Origin: Buttiauxella gaviniae
Lineage (GTDB): Bacteria > Pseudomonadota > Gammaproteobacteria > Enterobacterales > Enterobacteriaceae
Length of the DNA: 64,000 nt
Assembly: GCF_040786275.1 (NCBI RefSeq)
Contig: NZ_JBFMVT010000002.1
Coordinates: forward strand, 930,001-994,000
Direction of reading: 5' to 3'
Numbering within the stretch: the stretch's first letter is position 1; each line of letters starts with the position of its first letter. The position numbers and the translations under genes were made by a program. The notes beneath the pieces are model-generated. The model was not told where the DNA came from and did not search any database. It saw only the letters and a program-made list of their open reading frames with translations. Of this stretch, positions 51,031 to 61,608 are shown in pieces.

Positions 51031-53277
51031 TTAGCGCCCGCCGCGAATCAGGCCGCCCATACCACGGCGCTCCATGAAAGAGGCTACTTGATGGCGCACC
51101 TCTGTTGCGAGTTGGGCCTCAAGGCTACGCTGCGCAAGCAGTTGAGCCTCTTCCTGGCTGATATGACGAAGCAGATATTTGACGCGTGCAACCGAACGTC
51201 CGTTCATTGATAGATGGCGATATCCCATCCCTACAAGTAGGGCGACGCACATCGGGTCGCCCGCCATTTCACCGCACAGGCAAAGATCGATACCGTTACG
51301 TTCCGCTTCTTTTGCAATGTGGTGCAATGCGCGCAGCATCGCCGGGTGCAGGCTGTCATAGAGGCTTGCAACACGAGTATTGTTTCGGTCAACGGCCAGC
51401 AGATACTGCGTCAGGTCATTCGTTCCGACAGAGATAAAATCAACCCGGCTGGCAAGGTGCCCCATCATAAATACCATTGATGGGACTTCAACCATCACGC
51501 CGATGCGCGGTTTGGGTAATTCGTATCCGAGCACCTCTTCCACTTCACGCCCGGCGCGATCGATGAGACGGCGCGCTTCATCTATCTCGTCGATACTGGT
51601 GATCATCGGCAGAAGAATACTTAAATTGCCCGTTGCCGCGTTCGCACGCAGCATGGCACGCACCTGCACCAAGAAAATCTCTGGTTGGTCAAGCGTGATG
51701 CGGATCCCACGCCACCCCAGGCATGGGTTTTCTTCGCTGATGGGCATATACGGCAGTTGTTTATCAGCCCCTACATCAAGCGTTCGCAGCGTGACCGGCT
51801 TGTCGTTAAACATCTGCAACATGCCCTGGTATTGGGCAACTTGCTCTTCTTCTGATGGGAAACCACTTTGCAGCATAAACGGGATTTCTGTGCGATACAG
51901 GCCGATACCATCAATGCGGCTACCTAGCTGCTGCTCATGTTCAGGGCTAAGACCCGCATTGAGCATCACCTGCACCCGTTCACCGCTTTTCAGCGCGGCG
52001 GCGCTATCAACATCGTCTTCGACCAGGCGGCTGAGTTCGTTCTCTTCGGTGATGAGGCGCTGGTATTCCTGCAACAGCACGGTTTCAGGATCAACCAGGA
52101 GCTCGCCGCGGTAACCATCAACCACTAAGGTGCGGCGGTGCAGCACCGAAGGCTGAATATCCGCGCCCATCACCGTCGGGATACCCAACGCGCGCACCAT
52201 AATCGCTGCGTGAGAGTTCGCCGCACCGTCGCGCACCACGACACCCACCAGACGGTTTTGCGGTAATTCGGCAAGCGTGGTGGCCGATAGCTCATCGGCG
52301 ACTAAAACAAATCGTTCAGGCCAGGTATTTGGGCTCTGAATGTTATCGTCGAGATGGAATAACAGGCGCTGGCCGAGCGTGCGGAGATCCCCCGCTCGCT
52401 CTTTTAAGTAGCCATCAGTAAGACTTGCGAACTGTTCCGCAAATTTTTCGACGACTTTTTTAACCGCCCATTCAGCCACCGACCCTCGATCCACTTCTTC
52501 AAATAATTCACGACGAAGCCGGGCATCGGTGAGTAGATGCGAGTAAAGATCAAAAATAGCCGCCGTTTCTTTCTGAGCGCCCGCCGCAAAGCGTTTACTG
52601 TAGCGGCGAAACTCATTTGAAGCCTCTTCAATAGCGGCGGTCAGGCGTTCTCGCTCAAGCGTTGTATCAAGCGTTGAGGCTTCAGACACTTGCTCCATGA
52701 GCGGAAGCGTCGAGTCCATCCAGCCTTCAGCTATCGCAACGCCGGGTGATGCAGGCAGCGCACGAATACGCGTCTGGCGATATTGGCCAAACAGGGCTGC
52801 AAGCTGAGATTGAGAGAGAATCGCGGCCATTTGCGTGGCGAGCGTGACGAGGAAGGACTCCTCGCTTTCATCATATTGCCGGTGCTCACGTTGCTGCACC
52901 ACCAGCACACCCAGCAACTGGCGTCGCTGAATGATTGGGACCCCAAGGAAGGCACGAAAACGCTCCTCTTTTACCGCGGGGACATATTTAAAGCTGGGGT
53001 GTTTCTGCGCATCCGCAAGGTTAATAGGTTCGGCAAGACGGCCCACCAACCCAACGATACCTTCATCAAACGCGAGTGTGATGGTACGGCCACGCGGCTT
53101 TTTAAGGCCGCGCGTCGCCATCAGGTAAAAGCAACGCCGGTCATGATCTGCGAGATAAACCGAGCAGACCTCGGTGTCCATCGCAAGGCAGATGTCTGTA
53201 ACCAGAATATCCAACGCCTCATTGAGGCGCGGAGCACTGGCAACCTTCTCGACTATTTCTCGCAGGCGGGTGAGCAT
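51031..53277 (-). CDS. ptsP: Phosphoenolpyruvate-protein phosphotransferase PtsP (enzyme I-Ntr)
   Basis: First enzyme of the nitrogen phosphotransfer chain to NPr and IIA-Ntr. The protein is 748 residues: an N-terminal GAF domain (about 17-160) that senses nitrogen status, a linker, and a full enzyme I with the active-site His356 (GAANSHAAIM), PEP-binding LGWRGIRITLD and LCGEMAGDP. It follows rppH by 12 bp. A GGGCGC-ctta-GCGCCC hairpin overlaps the stop codon and may aid termination. Confidence 0.97.
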   Translation of the reverse strand: MLTRLREIVEKVASAPRLNEALDILVTDICLAMDTEVCSVYLADHDRRCFYLMATRGLKKPRGRTITLAFDEGIVGLVGRLAEPINLADAQKHPSFKYVPAVKEERFRAFLGVPIIQRRQLLGVLVVQQREHRQYDESEESFLVTLATQMAAILSQSQLAALFGQYRQTRIRALPASPGVAIAEGWMDSTLPLMEQVSEASTLDTTLERERLTAAIEEASNEFRRYSKRFAAGAQKETAAIFDLYSHLLTDARLRRELFEEVDRGSVAEWAVKKVVEKFAEQFASLTDGYLKERAGDLRTLGQRLLFHLDDNIQSPNTWPERFVLVADELSATTLAELPQNRLVGVVVRDGAANSHAAIMVRALGIPTVMGADIQPSVLHRRTLVVDGYRGELLVDPETVLLQEYQRLITEENELSRLVEDDVDSAAALKSGERVQVMLNAGLSPEHEQQLGSRIDGIGLYRTEIPFMLQSGFPSEEEQVAQYQGMLQMFNDKPVTLRTLDVGADKQLPYMPISEENPCLGWRGIRITLDQPEIFLVQVRAMLRANAATGNLSILLPMITSIDEIDEARRLIDRAGREVEEVLGYELPKPRIGVMVEVPSMVFMMGHLASRVDFISVGTNDLTQYLLAVDRNNTRVASLYDSLHPAMLRALHHIAKEAERNGIDLCLCGEMAGDPMCVALLVGMGYRHLSMNGRSVARVKYLLRHISQEEAQLLAQRSLEAQLATEVRHQVASFMERRGMGGLIRGGR

Positions 53278-53289
53278 TTTTCGCGTGAC

Positions 53290-53820
53290 TTAACCTCTTT
53301 TACGTCGCCATGCAGGCGCGTTATTACGTGGTGGCGTAACTTCCTGCAACGGCATTACAACGCTTGCAAACTCTTTCATCACCCGACGATAAACATCGCG
53401 TTTAAAGGAGACGACCTGACGAACCGGGTACCAATAGCTCACCCAGCGCCAGCCATCAAACTCTGGGGTACTGCTGGTTTGCATATTGATATCGTTGTCG
53501 CTGCTGATCAACTGCAAAAGAAACCACTTTTGTTTCTGGCCGATACAAACCGGCTTTGTGTCCCAACGCACCAAACGTTTCGGTAACTTGTAACGTAACC
53601 AGTTTCGGGTCGAGGCGAGTATTCGGACATCTTTTCGCTGTAACCCCACTTCCTCGAAAAGCTCCCGGTACATTGCCTGTTCCGGGGATTCGCCAGGATT
53701 GATGCCACCTTGCGGAAACTGCCAGGAATGTTGACCAAAACGCCTGGCCCACATCACTTGACCCTGCCGATTACAGATTACGATACCAACATTCGGGCGG
53801 TAGCCATCATCATCGATCAC
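53290..53820 (-). CDS. rppH: RNA pyrophosphohydrolase RppH
   Basis: A Nudix hydrolase that removes pyrophosphate from the 5' end of mRNAs and so triggers RNase E decay. The protein is 176 residues. The Nudix box [13 protein letters not shown] ... RELFEEVGL spans 38-60, with Glu53, Glu56 and Glu57 as metal ligands. Same strand as ptsP with a 12-bp gap. Divergent from mutH across the DARS2-type region. Confidence 0.97.
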   Translation of the reverse strand: MIDDDGYRPNVGIVICNRQGQVMWARRFGQHSWQFPQGGINPGESPEQAMYRELFEEVGLQRKDVRILASTRNWLRYKLPKRLVRWDTKPVCIGQKQKWFLLQLISSDNDINMQTSSTPEFDGWRWVSYWYPVRQVVSFKRDVYRRVMKEFASVVMPLQEVTPPRNNAPAWRRKRG

Positions 53821-54506
53821 CGGACTACCTCAAAACAAACTTAGATTAGGGCGATTGTTTCATACAAGCGCTAGACGGTAAACCACTGTGTAACGGTTGC
53901 TATAAGGAATAACATTTGAATAACTCACAAAATATGTCCGAGTTATAAACATTAGAGGCCGGGAGCCTGGGAGTTTATTCACTTTTTCTGTGGATATAAC
54001 TGTGAAGAACTACCTAATACACTCGGGACAACTTAGGATAACTCTAAAAAATGCTCGCCGGGACAAATTAAAATAATCAATAAATTCATTATATTAATGA
54101 TGTGTAAAATCATCCCCAGCTCAGTAACGTGATGGGCATCACACACGAAGATCTTTCATTGATGAAAGATCAACCAATGACGTTTTTATCCACAGATTGT
54201 GCCAACAAGTTAGTCACAATCTGTCGAAAAAATGGGTTTACCCCCTCAGTCAAGGCTGTAAATCGAACCAGTAGTGAGCTTTTTTGCCAGTTATCCCATT
54301 TTTCTGTGGATAACCCGGTGTAAGATCCTGTTCATTGCCAGTGACCAGAATGGGAAAAGGTTTTTGCATAATCCACAAATGACAAATTTGGCCAATAAAA
54401 ATGATTCAAAATCAGTACATTGTCATTCTTATCCCCGGCACGCTAAACTATTTCCACACTGTGGGTAAATAGCGCCTATTTTTTAACCAATTAGCAGTAA
54501 GGCATC
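53821..54506. promoter_or_regulatory. DARS2-type DnaA-reactivating locus (DnaA-box cluster)
   Basis: A 686-bp gap without a credible gene. It has two perfect DnaA boxes, TTATCCACA at 54186-54194 and its inverse at 54305-54313. One-mismatch boxes lie at 53989-53997, 54369-54377 and 54460-54468, with weaker ones at 54291-54299 and 54429-54437. An IHF-like AATCAATAAATTC lies at 54075-54087. E. coli DARS2, which converts ADP-DnaA to ATP-DnaA, is in this same rppH-mutH gap and needs DnaA, IHF and Fis sites. Two palindromes (54150-54171; 54192-54201 with 54215-54224) lie inside. The box pattern I see directly; the DARS2 role is by position. Confidence 0.75.
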
Positions 54507-55193
54507 ATGCAAGCACTTCGTCCATTACTTAACCCTCCAGAAAATGAACAGATTTTACTGACTCAGGCCGAGAAACTGGCAGGCTATACGCTGGGCGAAC
54601 TAGCGGCGTTAGCCAGTTTGCCGATCCCTGCGGATCTAAAACGCGATAAAGGCTGGATCGGTGTTTTGCTTGAATTATGGTTGGGTGCCAGCGCTGGAAG
54701 TAAACCCGAGCAGGATTTCGCGGCCCTGGGTATTGAGCTGAAAACCATTCCTGTGGATAGATTAGGCCGTCCGCTTGAAACCACGTTTGTCTGTGTCGCC
54801 CCGCTGACGGGAAATACCGGCGTTGTGTGGGAAACCAGCCATGTGCGCCATAAATTAAAGCGGGTGCTGTGGATTCCCGTTGAGGGCGAGCGGCAGATTC
54901 CGTTAGCCGAGCGGCATATTGGTTCGCCACTGCTTTGGGCACCTTCTGAAGAAGAAGAGCGCCAGTTGCGCATGGATTGGGAAGAGCTGATGGATTTGAT
55001 TGTGCTCGGTCAAGTCGAACGCATTACCGCACGCCACGGTGAAGTTTTACAACTACGACCCAAAGCCGCCAATAGCAAAGCGCTGACCGATGCCATTGGT
55101 GCCGATGGGTCCCCCATTCTCACACTGCCGCGCGGTTTTTATCTGAAAAAGAACTTTACTGCGGCGCTGCTGGCTAATCATTTCTCGTTGTAG
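54507..55193 (+). CDS. mutH: DNA mismatch repair endonuclease MutH
   Basis: MutH nicks the unmethylated strand at hemimethylated GATC when activated by MutL. The protein is 228 residues against 229. The type II restriction-like site is Asp70, Glu77 and Lys79 ([11 protein letters not shown]). Start MQALRPLL with AAGG upstream. DARS2 lies directly upstream; promoter elements were not resolved among the boxes. Confidence 0.97.
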   Translation: MQALRPLLNPPENEQILLTQAEKLAGYTLGELAALASLPIPADLKRDKGWIGVLLELWLGASAGSKPEQDFAALGIELKTIPVDRLGRPLETTFVCVAPLTGNTGVVWETSHVRHKLKRVLWIPVEGERQIPLAERHIGSPLLWAPSEEEERQLRMDWEELMDLIVLGQVERITARHGEVLQLRPKAANSKALTDAIGADGSPILTLPRGFYLKKNFTAALLANHFSL

Positions 55194-55268
55194 ATTCATT
55201 TAACTTGCACCCAGTTCTAAGCTGGCGCTTATAATTGGCGTTTTATTTATTTCAGGCAGGATTTTTTA

Positions 55269-55982
55269 ATGTTGTTTGCATGGATTACCGATCCTAACGC
55301 GTGGATGGCGCTGGGCACCCTGACAATTCTCGAAATCGTACTGGGCATCGACAATATCATCTTCCTTTCTCTTGTCGTGGCGAAGCTGCCTAAAGCACAG
55401 CAGGCGAAAGCGCGCCGTCTGGGGCTGGGTGCCGCGATGATCATGCGGCTGGTGCTGCTGGCGTCGATCGCCTGGATGACGCACTTGATTCATCCGCTGT
55501 TTAGCGTAATGGGGCATGCCTTCTCGGCGCGAGACCTTATTTTGGCATTGGGCGGCTTGTTCTTAATCTGGAAAGCGAGCAAAGAGATCCACGAGTCCAT
55601 TGAAGGTGAAGAAGAGAGTATAAAAACTAACGTCCACTCTTTTTTCGGCGCCATCGTGCAAATTATGCTGCTGGATATTATTTTCAGCCTCGACTCGGTG
55701 ATTACCGCCGTTGGCCTGTCCGATCATCTGTTTATTATGATGGCAGCCGTGGTGATTGCCGTGATGGTGATGATGTTTGCCGCAAAATCGATTGGTGATT
55801 TTGTTGAACGCCATCCGTCAGTGAAAATGTTGGCGCTTTCATTCCTGTTACTGGTCGGCTTTACGCTGATTCTTGAAGGCTTCGATATTCATGTGCCGAA
55901 AGGTTACATCTATTTTGCGATGTTCTTCTCAATCGCCGTAGAAACACTGAATCTTATCCGCAACAAAAAGAACCCGCTTTAA
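55269..55982 (+). CDS. ygdQ: TerC-family membrane protein YgdQ
   Basis: A 237-residue inner-membrane protein of the TerC/UPF0053 group, with about seven hydrophobic helices. It contains the acidic family motifs LEIVLGIDNIIFLSL and LLDIIFSLDSVITAVGLSDH, which in TerC proteins suggest metal-ion handling. The role of YgdQ itself is not settled. A terminator follows. Confidence 0.94.
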   Translation: MLFAWITDPNAWMALGTLTILEIVLGIDNIIFLSLVVAKLPKAQQAKARRLGLGAAMIMRLVLLASIAWMTHLIHPLFSVMGHAFSARDLILALGGLFLIWKASKEIHESIEGEEESIKTNVHSFFGAIVQIMLLDIIFSLDSVITAVGLSDHLFIMMAAVVIAVMVMMFAAKSIGDFVERHPSVKMLALSFLLLVGFTLILEGFDIHVPKGYIYFAMFFSIAVETLNLIRNKKNPL

Positions 55983-55986
55983 ACCG

Positions 55987-56022
55987 CAGAGGGGGAGCTT
56001 TTCCGCTTCCCCTCTGTTTCTT
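55987..56022 (+). terminator. ygdQ terminator
   Basis: Stem CAGAGGGG/CCCCTCTG with inner pairing, followed by TTTCTTTT. Confidence 0.85.
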
Positions 56023-56105
56023 TTAAGAATTTACTGCTTACATTCCCCCACTCGCCGAGTTATTACTAGAATGTATGTGTCATTCCAAACCACACGAGGC
56101 GAACA

Positions 56106-56324
56106 ATGAAAAAATGGGCAGTTCTAATTTCCGCTGTCGGTCTGGCATTTGCGGTTTCAGGTTGTAGCAGCGATTACGTCATGGCAACCAAAGATGGCCG
56201 AATGATCCTGACCGATGGCAAACCGCAGGTCGATGACGATACCGGTTTAGTCAGCTATCGCGATCAGCAAGGCAACGAGATGCAAATCAACCGCGATGAT
56301 GTTTCACAAATCATTGAACGCTAG
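56106..56324 (+). CDS. ygdR: DUF903 lipoprotein YgdR
   Basis: A 72-residue lipoprotein with signal peptide and lipobox VSGC (Cys20), then the YgdI/YgdR domain [18 protein letters not shown] ... [12 protein letters not shown]. It is a paralogue of YgdI (27688). Function unknown. GAGG precedes the start. Confidence 0.95.
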   Translation: MKKWAVLISAVGLAFAVSGCSSDYVMATKDGRMILTDGKPQVDDDTGLVSYRDQQGNEMQINRDDVSQIIER

Positions 56325-56468
56325 CCACTAAAGGTCAGCGCCTGGCTGGCCTGTAACACTTTTCTTCGCTTCCCCTCTTTCACTTTTACTCCCCCTCTGC
56401 CATGTTTATAGTCCATTTTTGTTAGGCGCCTGCCTGACCGATAAAACAGAAGAATAAGGAAAGCGGCT

Positions 56469-57509
56469 ATGCACTATCACCGTATCCCCCACAGCTCACT
56501 TGAAATAAGTACGCTAGGGCTGGGAACCATGACGTTTGGTGAGCAAAACAGCGAAGCCGACGCGCATGCACAGCTTGATTACGCCGTAAGTCAGGGTGTA
56601 AACCTGATTGATGTGGCAGAAATGTATCCTGTCCCTCCACGCCCGGAAACCCAAGGGTTAACAGAAACCTACGTCGGAAACTGGTTAAAGCAGCGCGGGA
56701 ATCGTGAAAAGCTGGTGATCGCCACTAAAGTGAGTGGCCCAAGCCGCAACAACGACGCGAGTATTCGCCCGAACCAAATGCTGGATCGCAGAAATATTCG
56801 TGATGCGCTGGACGCAAGCCTAAAACGTTTGCAAACCGACTATATCGATCTCTATCAGGTTCACTGGCCACAGCGTGCCACCAACTGCTTTGGCAAACTG
56901 GGCTATACGTGGACCGATAACGCAGTCCCGGTCACGCTGCTGGAAACACTTGAAGCGCTTACCGAATTCCAGCGTGCCGGGAAAATCCGTTACATCGGCG
57001 TCTCTAATGAAACGCCATGGGGCGTGATGCGCTACCTGCAACTGGCTGAAAAACATGATTTGCCGCGTATCGTCACCATCCAGAATCCGTACAGCCTGGT
57101 GAACCGCAGCTTTGAAGTGGGGCTGGCAGAAATCACTCAGCGCGAAGGCGTGGAGTTACTGGCCTATTCCTGCCTGGCGTTTGGCACATTAACCGGGAAA
57201 TATCTGAACGGAGCCAGGCCTGCGGGTGCTCGTCATACGCTCTTTAGCCGCTTTACGCGCTACAATGGAGAGCAAACTGAGCGCGCGGTTGCGGCTTATG
57301 TGGATGTCGCTAAACGCCACAATCTCGATCCGGCACAGATGGCGCTGGCCTTTGTGCGTCGCCAGCCATTCGTCGCCAGTACGCTGTTAGGCGCAACCAC
57401 ACTTGAGCAATTGAAAACGAATCTTGAGAGCCTGCATTTGGATTTGAGTGAAGATGTGATTGAAGAGCTGGAAGCTGTAAACCGCGTTTATACCTACCCG
57501 GCACCATGA
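56469..57509 (+). CDS. tas: Aldo-keto reductase Tas
   Basis: An NADPH-dependent aldo-keto reductase, 346 residues as in E. coli, where it was found by its effect on starvation-associated mutation. It has the N-terminal LGLGTMTFGEQNSEADAHAQL, the catalytic Asp/Tyr region NLIDVAEMYP, ATKVSGPSR with the catalytic lysine, YQVHWPQR and the cofactor-binding C-terminal GATTLEQLKTNL. The physiological substrate is unknown. A CCCCTCTC/GAGAGGGG hairpin at 57519-57540 separates it from convergent lplT. Confidence 0.94.
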   Translation: MHYHRIPHSSLEISTLGLGTMTFGEQNSEADAHAQLDYAVSQGVNLIDVAEMYPVPPRPETQGLTETYVGNWLKQRGNREKLVIATKVSGPSRNNDASIRPNQMLDRRNIRDALDASLKRLQTDYIDLYQVHWPQRATNCFGKLGYTWTDNAVPVTLLETLEALTEFQRAGKIRYIGVSNETPWGVMRYLQLAEKHDLPRIVTIQNPYSLVNRSFEVGLAEITQREGVELLAYSCLAFGTLTGKYLNGARPAGARHTLFSRFTRYNGEQTERAVAAYVDVAKRHNLDPAQMALAFVRRQPFVASTLLGATTLEQLKTNLESLHLDLSEDVIEELEAVNRVYTYPAP

Positions 57510-57545
57510 TGTGAATCCCCCTCTCTTTGCAGAGAGGGGTAACTA

Positions 57546-58742
57546 CTATTTCTGGCGAATCTGCCAGATCCACAACCCACCAATAGCCAGCGCAAATACC
57601 GCGCCAAACCCGATGCCGATGCCGACAATCGGCGCACCTGTTTTTACCGCCAGCGAGAAAAGACCCAGCATCAACAGCATTGCGGTATTTTCACCGAGGT
57701 TCTGCACGGCAATCGCATTCCCCGCGCCCACCGTCTGCTTGCCACGTTCCTGAAGCAGCGCATTGAGTGGAACAACGAAAAATCCGCCCATGATACCAAT
57801 CAGTACCAGGAGCAAATAAGACGGTAGCAACGCGTTTTGCATGGCGAAAAATAGCACCCCAACGCCAATCAAAATCCCGGCAGGCATACAACGCGCAACG
57901 GTTTTCAGCGTTACCAGTTTTGCCGCAGCCCCTGCGCCAACCACAATCCCGACGGCGACCATCGCGTTAAGATAGGTCGGCGTTGCATTATCGACGATAC
58001 CCAGCGCAACCGGCACCCACAGCACTAATAAGAAGCGCAATGTTACGCCTGCCCCCCAGAACAAACTTGTCCCCACTAACGAGAAGCGAGTTTCACCGTT
58101 TCGCCAAAGCACGCGGCAAGCGTTGAAGAAACTTCGCGTCATCGGGGTAAAACGCCATGACTGACCAGGACGTGCAGGCGCGAGTTTAGGGATAAATAAG
58201 TTGGCTACCACCGCACCGGCATAGGCCAGCACGCACACGCCCAGAGCCGCCAAAACATGCCAGTCAGCTAAAATGCCGCCAGCCATAGACCCAAGCAAAA
58301 TCGCCGCAATGGTGGAGGATTCCATCAAGCCATTTGCCTTCACCAGACGATCGCCGGTCGTTAATTCACCGAGAATGCCGTATTTAGCCGGTGAGTAAGC
58401 GGCTGCACCAACACCCACCAGCGTATAACCGAGAAACGGATTTAGGCCAAAGCAGATCACCGCCGCGCCCATCAGCTTGAGGCTGTTGGCAAACATCATC
58501 ACTCGCCCTTTGGCAAAGCTGTCCGCAACCTGCCCCACAAACGGGGCAAATACGATATACGCCCCTACAAAGACCATCTGCAATACAGGCTGGCTCCAGT
58601 CCGGATAGAACTGCTGCTTTAACACCGCAAGGGTGGCAAAGAGCAGAGCGTTATCACCAAACGCCGATAAAAACTGCGCGCCTGTAACAGCCATCATACC
58701 TCGGGACCATATAGAGGTATCGTTTAGGGCATTATCACGCAT
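57546..58742 (-). CDS. lplT: Lysophospholipid transporter LplT
   Basis: An MFS protein that flips lysophosphatidylethanolamine inward for re-acylation by Aas. The protein is 398 residues against 397, with about 12 helices, and the motifs [17 protein letters not shown] and [21 protein letters not shown] chose ATG 58742; it overlaps the end of aas by 8 bases, so the pair is coupled. An ATG seven codons earlier lies deeper in aas. Confidence 0.95.
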   Translation of the reverse strand: MRDNALNDTSIWSRGMMAVTGAQFLSAFGDNALLFATLAVLKQQFYPDWSQPVLQMVFVGAYIVFAPFVGQVADSFAKGRVMMFANSLKLMGAAVICFGLNPFLGYTLVGVGAAAYSPAKYGILGELTTGDRLVKANGLMESSTIAAILLGSMAGGILADWHVLAALGVCVLAYAGAVVANLFIPKLAPARPGQSWRFTPMTRSFFNACRVLWRNGETRFSLVGTSLFWGAGVTLRFLLVLWVPVALGIVDNATPTYLNAMVAVGIVVGAGAAAKLVTLKTVARCMPAGILIGVGVLFFAMQNALLPSYLLLVLIGIMGGFFVVPLNALLQERGKQTVGAGNAIAVQNLGENTAMLLMLGLFSLAVKTGAPIVGIGIGFGAVFALAIGGLWIWQIRQK

Positions 58743-60894
58743 TCTCTTTCTCCGGCTGATCAACCAGCGCCTTCAAACTGACGAAATCCGGTTTTCCGCT
58801 GCCTAACACAGGTAATTGTTTCAGGAAACGAATATCACGCGGTACGGCCAGCTCAGGCACACCATTGGCGCGAGCATATTGCAGCAGTTTTTCGCGGTTA
58901 AGTTCGCCATCGGTGGTGAACATCACCAACGCTTCACCTTTCGCCGCATCCGTTTTGATAACGGTGGCATGCATTTTTTCCGCAGAGACGCCAAGCGCCA
59001 ACTGCTCTACCATTTCCAGCGAGACCATTTCACCCGCAATTTTGGCAAACCGTTTAGCTCGCCCCTGAATCACACAAAAACCTTGTTCATCAAAGCTGAC
59101 AATATCGCCGGTGTCATACCAGCCGCTTTCCATTTCACCGAGGGCATTTTCAGCACTCGGTGCTTCCAGCACGCCAGGGTTTTCGACACGAAGATACCCT
59201 TTCATGATATTTGGCCCTTTAAGCTGTAACCGCCCCCCCTCATCAATCCCGGGAACCGCCATCAGCCGGGCATCCATCGCCGGAAGAATACGCCCAACCG
59301 TGCCCACTTTTGCGGCCATTGGCACGTTAATGGAAACCACAGGAGCGCACTCCGTCACGCCGTAACCTTCAAGGATGCGCAGGCCAAATTTATCCTGCCA
59401 AAGTTGTTTGGTGCTTTCCTGGAGTTTTTCCGCACCGGCCACCACGTAACGCAGGCGATAGAAGTCATAGGGGTTAGCAAAACGCGCGTAGTTGCCAAGG
59501 AATGTGGAAGTACCAAACAGCACGGTGCAGTTACGGTCATACACCAGCTCCGGCACAATGCGGTAGTGCAGCGGGCTTGGGTAGAGAAACACTTCCGCAC
59601 CGGTGAACAATGGGGTAAATAAACCGACGGTCAGTCCAAAGGAGTGGAACAGCGGAAGCGCTGACATAAAGCGATCGTTGGCCGTGAAATCAGCAATAGT
59701 GCGAATCTGCTCAACGTTTGCCAGCAAACTTTTATGGCTATGCACCACCCCTTTTGGATTGCCTTCAGAACCGGAAGTAAACAGCACCATCGCAGCATCT
59801 TCTGGCTGCTGTTTTACCTGCGCCAGGTGGGGCATCAGCAGATGGGCGAAGATCCACAGTTTGTCGCTCAGCGTGACATCCGCTTTTAGATCTTCCAGGA
59901 ACACCCATCGTACCTGCGTAAGCTGTTCTGGCAGGTGCCATAACTTACCTTTATCGAGAAACTGGCGCGAAGTGAAAAGGGTTTTGATCTGCGCTGCGGT
60001 AATCGCGCTGGTCAGCCCTTTTACACCTGCGGTGTAGTTCATCATCGCCGGAATTCGCCCCCGCGAGGAGGCACCGAAAATGACCGCAGCAGAAATAGCC
60101 GCATTCGGCAGCATCAGGCCAATCGTTTCACCGGGAGCGCTGTATTTATTGAGAATACGCCCGACGAACAACGTTTTGGTGAGCAAGCTACGATAGGTAT
60201 CGGGCTTAAAATTAATGTCTTCAATACAGTTTTTACGATCGCCGTAACGATATTGCGCGGCAAGAAGGGCTTCAAAAAGGGTTTCCCGTGGGCGCACAGC
60301 CATGCGCGCTTCCATCATTATTTGATGCAGCATTTCGCCAGCAATCTTACGGCGATCCCGGGCGCGTGGGGCATCCGGCATTGGCAGTGATGTCGGCGGC
60401 AAAATATGCAGGCTAATGCGCGGAAACAGGCGGCGTTTAACGAGCCCTTTCAGGCGGCTGAAAAATGTCAGCTCGGCACCATCAATACGTACAGGAATAA
60501 CGGTCGCATTCGATTTAGCCGCAACAAACCCCGCCCCCTCATAAATTTTCATCAACGAACCGGTAACCGAAATTCGCCCTTCCGGAAAAATAACTACCGG
60601 TCGCCCCTGCTCAACCAGACGAACAAGGTGCTTAATCGACATCGGCTTTGTCGGGTCCAGCGGGACAAAATCAATCAATGATTTCAGCCAGCGCATATAC
60701 CACTGCTGGCTGATAGAAGAATAGACCGCGAAAACCGGGCGCCCAGGCAAGAACAGCGCCAGCAAGATGCCATCAATAAAGGAGACGTGGTTTGGGACAA
60801 TCAGAACACGCGACTGCGTAAGAGTGCGTTGATCGCCATAAAGCCGCACTCTGAAAAGAATGCGAAAAAGCGCACGGAAAAAACCAAATAGCAT
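58735..60894 (-). CDS. aas: Bifunctional acyl-ACP synthetase/2-acylglycerophosphoethanolamine acyltransferase Aas
   Basis: Re-acylates lysophosphatidylethanolamine at position 1 using acyl-ACP it makes itself. The 719 residues equal E. coli. An N-terminal PlsC-like acyltransferase has HVSFID (His36, Asp41) and FPEGRIS; the C-terminal AMP-forming ligase has the P-loop [13 protein letters not shown] and [13 protein letters not shown]. Transcribed with lplT. Confidence 0.97.
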   Translation of the reverse strand: MLFGFFRALFRILFRVRLYGDQRTLTQSRVLIVPNHVSFIDGILLALFLPGRPVFAVYSSISQQWYMRWLKSLIDFVPLDPTKPMSIKHLVRLVEQGRPVVIFPEGRISVTGSLMKIYEGAGFVAAKSNATVIPVRIDGAELTFFSRLKGLVKRRLFPRISLHILPPTSLPMPDAPRARDRRKIAGEMLHQIMMEARMAVRPRETLFEALLAAQYRYGDRKNCIEDINFKPDTYRSLLTKTLFVGRILNKYSAPGETIGLMLPNAAISAAVIFGASSRGRIPAMMNYTAGVKGLTSAITAAQIKTLFTSRQFLDKGKLWHLPEQLTQVRWVFLEDLKADVTLSDKLWIFAHLLMPHLAQVKQQPEDAAMVLFTSGSEGNPKGVVHSHKSLLANVEQIRTIADFTANDRFMSALPLFHSFGLTVGLFTPLFTGAEVFLYPSPLHYRIVPELVYDRNCTVLFGTSTFLGNYARFANPYDFYRLRYVVAGAEKLQESTKQLWQDKFGLRILEGYGVTECAPVVSINVPMAAKVGTVGRILPAMDARLMAVPGIDEGGRLQLKGPNIMKGYLRVENPGVLEAPSAENALGEMESGWYDTGDIVSFDEQGFCVIQGRAKRFAKIAGEMVSLEMVEQLALGVSAEKMHATVIKTDAAKGEALVMFTTDGELNREKLLQYARANGVPELAVPRDIRFLKQLPVLGSGKPDFVSLKALVDQPEKENA

Positions 60895-61030
60895 AGCAAC
60901 TCCCTTTGTCTTGAATAAGCCGCAGGCATTTAAGTGTAGTGACTGCAGATTACATGACTAGCTTTAAAGGAGCGATAGTCTGCAGAGAAGGTATTTCTGA
61001 AAAAGCTGAGTGAATGTCCTGAAAAAAGGC

Positions 61031-61118
61031 AAAAAAAACCTGCGCATCTGCGCAGGTCGGTGCAAAAGAATTGTACTTAACAACGTAACTAGAATTCTCA
61101 CCAATCAATACCTCTGGG
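61031..61118 (-). ncRNA. omrA: OmrA small RNA
   Basis: An 88-nt Hfq-dependent RNA that represses outer-membrane receptor and curli mRNAs downstream of OmpR-EnvZ. The 5' end CCCAGAGGTATTGATTGGTG and the 3' terminator ACCTGCGCAGATGCGCAGGT plus eight T match E. coli OmrA; the middle third differs. First by distance from aas, as in E. coli. Confidence 0.93.
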
Positions 61119-61237
61119 ATTTGAATTGTGGCGCAGTAGGAGCTGGCTCACCAGTGAGAAAAAGCAAGGGAATTAACGGAAAGTGCAACCAGGTGTTTAA
61201 AACATCTTTTCTTGTTACACAGAGGCAATTTTTGGGC

Positions 61238-61321
61238 AAAAAAAACCTGCGCATCTGCGCAGGTTGGTGTAATTCATGTGATCAGCATTAGATGCTGACA
61301 TCACCTATCAATACCTCTGGG
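61238..61321 (-). ncRNA. omrB: OmrB small RNA
   Basis: An 84-nt paralogue of OmrA with the same seed CCCAGAGGTATTGATAGGTG and the same terminator stem CCTGCGCA/TGCGCAGG plus eight T. The middle part TCACATGAATTACACC is that of E. coli OmrB. The 3' halves and the AAAAAACC tails of the two genes are near-identical, so they arose by duplication. Confidence 0.93.
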
Positions 61322-61574
61322 ACTTAAAATGTAGCAGCGGCGAATGGCTTTCTGCCACGGCGAAATAGCAACAGTGCGCTGCAAACTGTAAGCAAAGATT
61401 TAGGCTGAAATCATTAAAAATCCAGAACATGCCTGTGCCTACCGCTACGCTTGAATTTCACGGTTCCTGAAGTGTAACGATTACACAAAAATCCCGCTCC
61501 TTTTGAATGAGTTTGAGACAGCAACTACAGTTGCACCCTTGAAGTGGCGAGCCTTTTCCGTAACACTTAAAATT

Positions 61575-61590
61575 GTGTAAACGCTTACCC
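61575..61590 (+). promoter_or_regulatory. GalR/GalS-type operator upstream of galR
   Basis: GTGTAAACGCTTACCC fits the gal operator GTGTAA-NCGN-TTACAC at all but one fixed position. It lies 18 bp before the galR start, which suggests autoregulation. Confidence 0.8.
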
Positions 61591-61608
61591 AACTCAGGAA
61601 TACTCTCA

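Larger units (their letters stand above)
60895..61608. other. aas-galR intergenic region carrying omrA and omrB
   Basis: A 714-bp gap holding two minus-strand small RNAs (61031-61118 and 61238-61321) and the galR operator. The parts between them (61119-61237) and after omrB (61322-61560) have no gene-like frame and should hold the OmpR-controlled promoters; I could not assign OmpR sites with confidence. Confidence 0.7.

Noticed and set aside
52783-53586. Antisense open frame of 267 codons across ptsP and rppH
   Set aside because: It spans two well-supported genes on the opposite strand and has no motif or start signal.
54129-54468. Two 64-codon frames upstream of mutH
   Set aside because: No ribosome-binding site or family match; the region is explained by the DnaA-box cluster.
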